From Myxococcales bacterium (lineage in GTDB: Bacteria > Myxococcota > Polyangia > Nannocystales > Nannocystaceae), in the NCBI GenBank assembly GCA_016793465.1, contig JAEUJW010000038.1:1-64000 (forward strand): a stretch of 64,000 bases of DNA, written 5' to 3'. The notes under the pieces are model-generated. The model ran no database searches, had not been told where the DNA came from, and saw only the letters and a list, made by a program, of their open reading frames with translations. Below, one piece after another: positions 46,578-56,301 of this stretch. Position numbers and translations under genes: made by a program. Each line of letters opens with the position of its first letter. Position 1 is the stretch's first letter.

Positions 46578-47465
46578 TCACGCGGCGGCGTGAGGTCGCG
46601 GGGGGAGCGGCGCGGCGGGCGGCGCGGCGGAGGCGGTGGTCGCGGCGGAGGCGGCGGTCGGGGCCGCCGGGGTCAGGATCTCCGGGTCGAGGGTGACGCT
46701 GACCGGGCAGTGGTCGGAGCCGGTGACCTCGGGGTGGATGGCGGCCGAGCGCAGGTACGGGGCGGCGGCCGGGCAGGCGAGGATGTAGTCGAGGCGCCAG
46801 CCGATGTTGCGGTCGCGGGCGGCGGCCTGGGGGCTCCACCACGAGTAGTGGCCGGGGCCGGGGTTGAAGCGGCGGAACGTGTCGACCCAGCCGGCGGCCA
46901 GCCAGCGCGAGAGCTCGTCGCGCTCCTCGGGGAGGAAGCCGCTGAGCTCGCGGTTCTGGCGCGGGCGGGCCAGGTCGAGCTCGGTGTGGGCGGTGTTGAA
47001 GTCGCCGAGCACGAGCACGCGGCGGCCCGCGGCGCGCAGGGCGGCGAGCTCGTCGTGGAGGCGGCGGTAGAACTCGAGCTTGAACGGGACGCGGGAGTTG
47101 TCGCGGTCCTTGCCCTTGCCGTTGGGGAAGTAGACGTTGGCGACCACGAGCGGGCCGAAGTGGGCCAGCTGCAGGCGGCCCTCGACGTCGAAGCGGGGGT
47201 CGCCGAGCAGGGTGTCGACGCGGTCGGGGCGGCGGCGGGAGAACAGGCCCACGCCGGAGTAGCCGGCGCGCTCGGCGGCGACGAAGTGGGTCGACCAGCG
47301 GCCGGGTTTGACGAGCGAGCGGTCGAGCTGCTCGGGCCTGGCGCGGACCTCCTGCACGCCGACGATGCTGGCGCCGGACGAGCCGAGCCACGGCAGGAAG
47401 CACCCGCGGGTGGTGCAGGAGCGCAGGCCGTTGACGTTCCACGAGGCGATTCGCAGGGGGCGCAC
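46578..47465 (-). CDS. xth: Exodeoxyribonuclease III / AP endonuclease
   Basis: The product of about 295 aa belongs to the ExoIII/APE family. It has RIASWNVNGLRS at the N-terminus, GVQEVRA with the metal glutamate, YSGVGLFSR, ANVYFPNG, GDFNTAHTELDL with catalytic Asp/Asn, WRLDYIL, and GSDHCPV with the catalytic histidine. It cleaves DNA at abasic sites and degrades from 3' ends. The start is set at GTG 47465, since the family begins close to the first strand and TACGCC lies six bases before it. An ATG at 47534 is an alternative adding 23 low-complexity residues. The C-terminus carries an Ala/Pro tail. It is 52 bp upstream of the M2 peptidase gene. Confidence 0.9.
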   Translation of the reverse strand: MRPLRIASWNVNGLRSCTTRGCFLPWLGSSGASIVGVQEVRARPEQLDRSLVKPGRWSTHFVAAERAGYSGVGLFSRRRPDRVDTLLGDPRFDVEGRLQLAHFGPLVVANVYFPNGKGKDRDNSRVPFKLEFYRRLHDELAALRAAGRRVLVLGDFNTAHTELDLARPRQNRELSGFLPEERDELSRWLAAGWVDTFRRFNPGPGHYSWWSPQAAARDRNIGWRLDYILACPAAAPYLRSAAIHPEVTGSDHCPVSVTLDPEILTPAAPTAASAATTASAAPPAAPLPPRPHAAA

Positions 47466-47534
47466 GCGGGGGGCGTAGCCTCGGGGTGGCTCGCTGTCAA
47501 AGGCGGGTGCGCCGCAGCGGGTGCGGGGCGTCAC

Positions 47535-47823
47535 CGCGGCGGGGCCGAGAGTTGGTTGAAATTCGCCTCAGTAAACTGAAGCGTCGGGCGACTGTCCGTG
47601 GGCGGCGAAGTCCGAGAATTCGCGGCGCTACGGCCGTGTGAACGCTGGACCAGCGGATCGGCGGCGGGCCTCTAACGACCCAGTTGTCCGCGATCCCCCT
47701 TACACATTTGGCTTAAAGGTTTGCATGATGTGTGACCATGTTGCACCTGCAGTTTGTCGATCGCGGTGGTGGGTGCTCTGGTATCGTGCGACGGTCGCCT
47801 GTCTGGCCGCTGGAGTCGTCGCC
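47535..47823. other. Unusually A/T-rich leader without a supported gene
   Basis: Around 47555-47580 and 47690-47790 the base composition falls well below that of the surroundings. The frame in 47638-47823 has poor third-position bias, so I treat it as leader. It contains TCAGTAAACTGA (a small palindrome near 47566) and TATCGT (47782-47787). It may hold a promoter or regulatory RNA for the gene at 47824. Confidence 0.35.
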
Positions 47824-48111
47824 GTGATCACGCCGAGCCACATGCAGTCCTACACCCACCTCGTCAACCTCGTCGCGCAGCGCAGCAAGCTGCTGCTCGG
47901 CGGGACGACCGCGGGATCGCAGGAGTACATGCGGTGGGTGCAGACGCTCGAGCGGGACTTCGACGTGCGCATCGAGGTCGAGACGATCATGGGGCCCGAC
48001 AACCGGCCCTCGGCGATCGGCGGCACGATCAAGCCGGGCGCCGACGGCGACTGTCAGCTCGCGTTCACGGTCGACGGCGAGGAGACCCGCTGCGCGGTGC
48101 GCTACTGCTGA
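47824..48111 (+). CDS. Small hypothetical protein
   Basis: The 95-aa product (start GTG 47824 or ATG 47842) has SYTHLVNLVAQRSKLLLGG, SQEYMRWVQTLERDFDVRIE and the tail CQLAFTVDGEETRCAVRYC. The last part is rich in cysteine and beta-strand patterns. The frame is open further upstream to 47638, but the codon bias begins only around 47820, so the shorter start is preferred. No signal peptide or membrane segment is evident. I do not recognise the family. Confidence 0.5.
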   Translation: MITPSHMQSYTHLVNLVAQRSKLLLGGTTAGSQEYMRWVQTLERDFDVRIEVETIMGPDNRPSAIGGTIKPGADGDCQLAFTVDGEETRCAVRYC

Positions 48112-48297
48112 GCATCGGCCGGGGTCCGGTCGAATTATTAAAATCGCTCGTGGTTCGGATGCGCGCGCGGATCGGGCGGTTGATCGCCCACGCCGTTGTG
48201 ATCTAGGCTGATTCGCCGGGCGGAGGGCGAATTCAGGTGTGTGCTGGCCTGTAGCTCGTAGCTTTGACCTCGTTTGCACGGCGCGGAACTCCCCGTC

Positions 48298-49593
48298 ATG
48301 CCCCGCAAGTCATCCACGCCGCTCACGCTCCGGGAGGTCATCCGCATCCTCGCGGCGGAGCACGCCTACCTGTTCCGCTACAACGAGACGTCGGAGCGGC
48401 TGACGCTGCGCTCGGCGCAGGACGTCGAGGGCCGCGAGCTCGGGCACGCCGGCTACAGCCACGCGGTGGTCGAGCGGGTGCGGCTCAGCCGCGAGCCGAT
48501 GCTGGCCTCGGGGACCGACGACGGGGCCATGAGCCTCGACGGCCAGCCGCTGCCGGCGCGGCACTTCCTGGCGGCGCCGCTGATGCTGGGGCACCGGCTG
48601 TTCGGGGTGCTGTACCTCGACCGGGCGCTGTCGCGGGGGCGCTTCAGCGAGGACGACGTCGAGATCCTGGTGGCGATCGCCGACCACCTGGCCCTGGCGC
48701 TCGAGACGGCCCACACCGAGCAGCTCGAGTCGGAGCGCACGGCGCTGGCGCGCTCGAAGCAGGCGGCGCTCGAGGCCAGCCGGGCGAAGAGCAAGTTCAT
48801 CGCCCACATGAGCCACGAGCTGCGCACGCCGCTGACGGCGATCATCGGCTACAGCGAGCTGCTCGAGGAGGAGTTCCAGGACCACGGCGACGCCGACTAC
48901 GTGCCGGACGTCCAGCGGGTGCAGTCGGCGGCCAAGCACCTGCTGTCGCTGATCAACAACATGCTGGACCTGTCGAAGATCGAGGCCGGCAAGATGGACC
49001 TGTTCCTCGAGGAGTTCGCGCTGGCGGACGTGGTCGCGGAGGCGGTGGAGCAGACGGCGCCGCTGGTCGAGCGCGGGGGCAACACCTTCGTGTGCACGGC
49101 CCCGGCGGGGCTCGGGGTGGTGCGGCTCGACCGCACCAAGGTCCGCCAGGTGCTGCTCAACCTGCTCAGCAACGCCGGCAAGTTCACGACCGGCGGGCGG
49201 GTCGAGCTCGCGGTGGCGCGCGAGGCCGGGATGCGCGAGGAGGTCGTCCTGCGGGTGTCGGACACCGGCATCGGCATGTCGGCGGAGCAGGTCAAGCGCA
49301 TCTTTCAGGAGTTCGCCCAGGGCAACGCGGCGACGACCCGACGTTACGGCGGGACCGGCCTCGGGCTGGCGATCACCCGCAGTTTCTGCCAGCTCATGCG
49401 CGGAGACATCGAGGTCGACAGCAGCCTGGGCAGAGGTTCGACGTTCACGGTGCGGCTGCCGGCGGAGCTGTGGGAGGACGAGCTGGGCGGCGCGGCGTCG
49501 GGCTCCGAGGGCGACGGCGAGGGCGACGAAGAGGCGGCGGAGGACCTGGCGGAGCCCCTCGATTCGCGGGCCTGGTCGGCCTCCGGAGCGTGA
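48298..49593 (+). CDS. GAF-domain sensor histidine kinase
   Basis: The 431-aa kinase is predicted soluble. An N-terminal GAF-like domain (about 15-150, HAYLFRYNETSERLTLRSAQ) leads into a helix, then HisKA with the phospho-acceptor in KFIAHMSHELRTPLTAIIGY (about residue 172). The HATPase_c domain has NLLSNAGKF, VSDTGIGMS, GTGLGLAITRSF and GRGSTFTVRLP. The C-terminal tail is acidic. No cognate response regulator is adjacent, so it is an orphan kinase, as is common in myxobacteria. ATG 48298 is chosen because the GAF domain starts soon after. Confidence 0.93.
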   Translation: MPRKSSTPLTLREVIRILAAEHAYLFRYNETSERLTLRSAQDVEGRELGHAGYSHAVVERVRLSREPMLASGTDDGAMSLDGQPLPARHFLAAPLMLGHRLFGVLYLDRALSRGRFSEDDVEILVAIADHLALALETAHTEQLESERTALARSKQAALEASRAKSKFIAHMSHELRTPLTAIIGYSELLEEEFQDHGDADYVPDVQRVQSAAKHLLSLINNMLDLSKIEAGKMDLFLEEFALADVVAEAVEQTAPLVERGGNTFVCTAPAGLGVVRLDRTKVRQVLLNLLSNAGKFTTGGRVELAVAREAGMREEVVLRVSDTGIGMSAEQVKRIFQEFAQGNAATTRRYGGTGLGLAITRSFCQLMRGDIEVDSSLGRGSTFTVRLPAELWEDELGGAASGSEGDGEGDEEAAEDLAEPLDSRAWSASGA

Positions 49594-49843
49594 CGCGGCG
49601 TCCGGCGGCGCCGCGGTGCGGGCCGCGTGCGTGGCGGGCCGGCGTCGGAGCTGGCGAGTGAGGCGGTCGCTCGTCGTGGTCGCATCGCGGCCCGCGGCGG
49701 CCGTGCGCGGAACAGCGCGTATGGCGCCGTGACACGATCGCCGGAAGATCCGTCCGAGAGCAACTACTCGCATGCTCTCCATGGCAAGATGGAGCGACTC
49801 GAAGGCCACTCTGTCGACACGAGTGCCTCAGCAAGGAGAAGCG

Positions 49844-50524
49844 ATGGCGACCACCGAATCTGCATCGAAGAAGCCGGCCAAGAAGACTGCGAAGAAGGCG
49901 GGCGGAGCGAAGAAGGCGACGAAGAAGGCGGCCGCGAAGAAGACCGCGAAGAAGGCGGCGAAGGCGGTCAAGAAGACCGCGAAGAAGGCGGCGAAGGCGG
50001 TCAAGAAGACCGCGAAGAAGGCGGCGAAGAAGGCCACCAAGACCGCGAAGGCGGCCAAGAAGACGGCCGCGAAGAAGACCGGCAAGGCCAAGAAAGTCGC
50101 GAAGCGAGTCGCTAGCGCGGCGAAGAAAGTCGTCGCTCGAGTCGCCAAGCGGATCGCGGCGGCGGCCGAGAGCGTGGCCAACCGCGTGGCCGATGCGACC
50201 GACGCGGCGGCGCCCGAGGCGTCCGCCGACGCGGGTTCGTCGAGCAGCGCCGCGGCCGACGACGGCTCGGGCGAGGGCGCGTCCGACGAGGAGGACGAAC
50301 CAGCAGGCTCCGACGAACCGACGGAGGAGGAGATCCTCCGCGCGCAGGCCGACGCCGAAGAGGCGGCCCGCCTCCACGCGGAGCTGGAGATCAGCCGGCG
50401 CCTCAGCGCCGACCTCGATGACACCGAGGACAACCTCGGACTGCCGCCCGAGCCGGACACCCTGGACGCCGGCGGCGCCCCGGCCGACGCCGATGCGCTC
50501 GACGCCGACGACGAGCTGGAATGA
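49844..50524 (+). CDS. Histone H1-like AKK-repeat DNA-binding protein
   Basis: The 226-aa protein has about 110 residues of Lys/Ala repeats of the form AKKTAKKAAKAVKKT, then a basic helix (KKVVARVAKRIAAAAESVANR) and an acidic tail rich in Asp/Glu/Ser. Such proteins (HctB/AlgP/H1-like) bind DNA without strong sequence preference and compact nucleoids. The Shine-Dalgarno AAGGAG lies eight bases before ATG 49844 and is among the clearest in the window. The repeats are encoded by GAAGAAGGCGGC-like units (49880-50070), likely variable in length. It follows the histidine kinase by 250 bp. Confidence 0.85.
   Translation: MATTESASKKPAKKTAKKAGGAKKATKKAAAKKTAKKAAKAVKKTAKKAAKAVKKTAKKAAKKATKTAKAAKKTAAKKTGKAKKVAKRVASAAKKVVARVAKRIAAAAESVANRVADATDAAAPEASADAGSSSSAAADDGSGEGASDEEDEPAGSDEPTEEEILRAQADAEEAARLHAELEISRRLSADLDDTEDNLGLPPEPDTLDAGGAPADADALDADDELE
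49880..50075 (+). repeat. In-gene repeat encoding AKK motifs
   Basis: Tandem variants of GACCGCGAAGAAGGCGGCGA recur through this stretch and encode KKTAKKAA-type units of the histone-like protein. Confidence 0.8.
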
Positions 50525-50664
50525 GACAGTGAGCCGCGACGCCCGGCACCGCGAGGTCCGGGCTCGCCGCGTAGGCGTGACGACCTCGGGACGTCCCGCG
50601 GTGTCACAAGTTGCGCGGGATCGTCCGGGTCCTTACGACGAATTGTTTTTGCCAGTGGGTCCGG

Positions 50665-50699
50665 CTGTGTTACATCAAGTTCTTATTGCTGTAACACAG
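50665..50699. promoter_or_regulatory. Perfect 10-bp inverted repeat next to a strong ribosome-binding site
   Basis: CTGTGTTACA (50665-50674) and TGTAACACAG (50690-50699) flank a 15-base A/T-rich spacer, and AGGAGG begins at the end of the second arm. As DNA it looks like an operator of about 35 bp. As RNA it could fold into a stem touching the Shine-Dalgarno of the small ORF at 50713. Upstream TTGCGC and TACGAC separated by 17 bases (near 50610-50640) could be the promoter. Confidence 0.55.
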
Positions 50700-50712
50700 G
50701 AGGAGTCGTCCC

Positions 50713-50847
50713 ATGATCTTCGAGGAATTCGCCCCCCACCCCGCGCATGAGCTCCATCGCCTCAAGGTGCTCAAGAACCGCGTTTTAGGCGTGGTGATGG
50801 CCAGCGGGAGCGTTTGTGCGCTCGTTCGTGCGCTGTGGATGCTGTGA
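50713..50847 (+). CDS. 44-aa small ORF with a strong ribosome-binding site
   Basis: ATG 50713 follows AGGAGGAG by about eight bases and opens a frame of 44 codons ending TGA 50847. The peptide starts with an acidic, His/Pro-containing part (MIFEEFAPHPAHELHRLK) and ends with a hydrophobic stretch (VLGVVMASGSVCALVRALW). It may be a small membrane-associated protein or a leader peptide. A perfect palindrome sits immediately upstream. The remaining gaps (50525-50664 and 50848-51079) show no other gene. I do not recognise a homologue. Confidence 0.5.
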   Translation: MIFEEFAPHPAHELHRLKVLKNRVLGVVMASGSVCALVRALWML

Positions 50848-51079
50848 ATCGTGTGACGGATCAGTGACACACGCGTGACGGGGCGCGGTGTCTGCGCAGG
50901 TCGACGGCGCGGTCCTGAATGCCCGCCCGTCGCCGCGAGTGATCCGCCCGGGCGGTCGTCGACGCTGACAGTTCGAACCTTCGGTCGGCATCGACGGCCG
51001 GCTGCTGCGAGGGTCCCCGCGTCTTTTCGTCCAGGGTTCGGGGCGCGGGGCTCCTGGTAGCAGTCGGCTGTCCTCTCAT

Positions 51080-52297
51080 TCAGGTCGAGGTCGGCGGGGT
51101 CGCGGGGGCCGCGGGGGCCGCGGGCGGGTCGGTGCCGTAGGCGGTGATGGCGTCGGGTGACAGCGACACCGGAGGCGGGGCGTCGACCGGGGCCTTGCCG
51201 CCGTAGGCGATGACGGCGGCGGAGGGGAACGGGCCGAGGGTCACGGGGCCGCCGCCGGAGAGGGGCTGGCGGAGCACGTCGAACAGGGTGAGGGCGATGG
51301 CGAGGACGACGGGTCCGAGCACGATGCCGAGCAGGCCGAACACCTGCAGGCCGCCGAGCACGGCGAAGAAGATGAACAGCTCGTGGAGCTTGGCGCGCTC
51401 GCCGACGAGCTTGGGGCGCAGGAAGTTGTCGACGAGGCCGATGACGATGGAACCCCAGAGGGTCAGCAGGATCGCCTTGATGTAGGAGCCGCCGACGGCC
51501 AGAAAGATCGCCGCGGGGACCCAGACGATGAACGCGCCGGCCATGGGGATCAGCGAGAGGAACACCATGACGATGCCCCACACGATCGCCGAGGGCAGGC
51601 CGAGGGCCCAGAAGGCGAGGCCGCCGAGCGAGCCCTGGATGACGGCGATGACGAGCACGCCGTAGAGGCTGGCGGCGATGACCTCGCGGGTGCGCACGAA
51701 CAGCTCGTAGGTCTGGCGGTGGCGCAGCGGGATGACGTTCGAGAGGGCGGTGCGGACCTGGTCGCCGTCGCGGAACAGGTAGTACATCACGAAGAACACG
51801 AACAGGATCTGCACGACCACCGACAGAACGCCGCCGACGATCCCGGGGGTGCGGGTGGCCAGCCAGCGGCCGAGCTCGCCGAGCTGTTCGCTGGCCTGGA
51901 GGCGCAGCTTCTCGACGTCGACGTACTCGCCGAGCCAGCGCACGGTCGGGCCGGTGAGCTCGCTGTTGGGGTCGAAGACCTGGACGACGAGGGTCTGGAG
52001 GTCGGAGATCGCGGGCGTGAGCTCGTGGATCACCGCCCAGGAGATCAGCGCCAGCGGGGCGCCGATCAGCAGCATGATGATGAGGCAGGTCAGGCCGGCG
52101 GCGGCCTCGGGCTTGCGCAGGCGGTTGCGCAGGCGGGTGTGCATCGGCTCGAAGGCGACCGTCAGCACGCCTGCCCACAGCAGCACGCCGATGAACGGCA
52201 GGAGCATGAGCCAGCACAGGTAGATCGCGCCGGCCATGATCGCGAGCAGGACGAACCATCGGGCCTGGTCGCGTCGATCCTTGTTGAGAGCGTCCAT
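51080..52297 (-). CDS. AI-2E/PerM-family membrane permease
   Basis: The 405-aa membrane protein has the AI-2E transporter (PerM) fold. Helical pairs include RWFVLLAIMAGAIYLCWLM and FIGVLLWAGVLTVAF, followed by a soluble helical insert (TPAISDLQTLVVQVFDP to GELGRWLA). Further helices include VIQGSLGGLAFWALGLPSA, MVFLSLIPMAGAFIVWVPA and FAVLGGLQVFGLLGIVLGP. Members export small molecules or ions; the substrate cannot be read here. The C-terminal tail is Pro/Ala-rich. CATAAA lies eight bases before ATG 52297, and a palindrome covers the region just upstream, suggesting repression. Confidence 0.88.
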   Translation of the reverse strand: MDALNKDRRDQARWFVLLAIMAGAIYLCWLMLLPFIGVLLWAGVLTVAFEPMHTRLRNRLRKPEAAAGLTCLIIMLLIGAPLALISWAVIHELTPAISDLQTLVVQVFDPNSELTGPTVRWLGEYVDVEKLRLQASEQLGELGRWLATRTPGIVGGVLSVVVQILFVFFVMYYLFRDGDQVRTALSNVIPLRHRQTYELFVRTREVIAASLYGVLVIAVIQGSLGGLAFWALGLPSAIVWGIVMVFLSLIPMAGAFIVWVPAAIFLAVGGSYIKAILLTLWGSIVIGLVDNFLRPKLVGERAKLHELFIFFAVLGGLQVFGLLGIVLGPVVLAIALTLFDVLRQPLSGGGPVTLGPFPSAAVIAYGGKAPVDAPPPVSLSPDAITAYGTDPPAAPAAPATPPTST

Positions 52298-52305
52298 CGG
52301 CCCCG

Positions 52306-52340
52306 TTTATGCCAGATCTGCGGCGGGGCGCAGATCTGGC
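52306..52340 (-). promoter_or_regulatory. -10 box with adjoining perfect palindrome (operator) of the permease gene
   Basis: On the minus strand CATAAA (52311-52306) lies eight bases before ATG 52297. GCCAGATCTGCG (52311-52322) and CGCAGATCTGGC (52329-52340) form a perfect 12-bp inverted repeat around a six-base spacer, abutting the -10 and covering the spacer and -35 zone. This is the usual place for a repressor operator, for example of the TetR type (inference). It could also help end transcription from the carboxylase operon. Confidence 0.55.
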
Positions 52341-52394
52341 GTACGCGATCGTTATGCGCGACCGGCCGACAGCGGATCGGAGCGTGACGATGGG

Positions 52395-53018
52395 TCAGGC
52401 GGGCTCGAGCTCGATCAGGGCGTCGCCGGCGGCGACGTCCTCCTCGTCACGCACGAGGATCGCCTTGACGCGGGCGGGGTCGGGCAGGCCGTCGCCGCCG
52501 TACTGCAGGCGGCTGAACGTCTTCATGACCTCGATGAGGGCGATGGCCTGACCGCCGCGGACGGTCTCGCCGACCTGCACGAGCGGGGGCTTGCCGGGGG
52601 CGGGGCGGGTGTAAAACCGGCCGCTGGTCGGCGCGCGGAACACGAGGGCGCCGTGGCCGGCCACGGCGGCGCCCGAGGCTCCGGGGGCGCCGCTACCGGC
52701 CGCGAGGGCGGCCTCGGGGTCGAGGGCGACGAGCAGGTCGCCGTGGCCGACGGGGCGCCGCGCGGGGCGGGGCGACTCGGGCGGGAGCACGAGGCCGGCC
52801 GCGTCGGCGGGGGCGACGAGGTGATGGAGCACGCCGAGGACCTCGAGCTGGCCGATCACCTGGCCGGCGGCGACGAGGCTGCCGGGGCGGGGCTCGCCGC
52901 GGTAGAGGCCCACGGTCGGGGACTCGAGGCGGAGCTTGCCGTCGTCCTGGCGGACGAGCCGGACCTGGATGGTCGGCGGATGGAGGCGGCTATCGGTGGC
53001 GGCGAAGACGGCGGGCAT
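52395..53018 (-). CDS. Biotin carboxyl carrier protein with a degenerate second biotinyl-like domain
   Basis: The 207-aa protein ends in a biotinyl domain with the biotin-accepting lysine K166 in IEVMKTFSR, preceded by APTSGRFYT and PLVQVGETV. An N-terminal half (about 35-100) resembles the same fold: [21 protein letters not shown] aligns with the EVMKTF strand but has LGVL in place of MKTF, so it cannot be biotinylated. It should carry CO2 between the carboxylase and carboxyltransferase encoded upstream in this operon, and be charged by BirA. It begins only one base after the carboxyltransferase gene. Confidence 0.88.
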   Translation of the reverse strand: MPAVFAATDSRLHPPTIQVRLVRQDDGKLRLESPTVGLYRGEPRPGSLVAAGQVIGQLEVLGVLHHLVAPADAAGLVLPPESPRPARRPVGHGDLLVALDPEAALAAGSGAPGASGAAVAGHGALVFRAPTSGRFYTRPAPGKPPLVQVGETVRGGQAIALIEVMKTFSRLQYGGDGLPDPARVKAILVRDEEDVAAGDALIELEPA

Positions 53019-53019
53019 G

Positions 53020-54750
<1,731 letters not shown>

Positions 54751-54763
54751 GGGCGTGGTTCCT

Positions 54764-56155
<1,392 letters not shown>

Positions 56156-56274
56156 GGCGGCGCGAGGCTATCACTGTTACCCGGCGCGAGCGCTCGATTC
56201 CGCAGCGAGTTGCTCCGTCCTGAAACCGTAAAACTTCGACATGCAAGCCGAGACCGCGCAAGCACCGGAACCCG

Positions 56275-56280
56275 TATAAT
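56275..56280 (+). promoter_or_regulatory. Consensus -10 box of the kinase gene
   Basis: TATAAT, a perfect sigma-70 -10 hexamer, 21 bases before ATG 56302. A GAAGGGG ribosome-binding sequence lies between. The -35 region (AGACCGC around 56251) is weak. Confidence 0.7.
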
Positions 56281-56301
56281 CGCCGACGCGAAGGGGACCC
56301 C

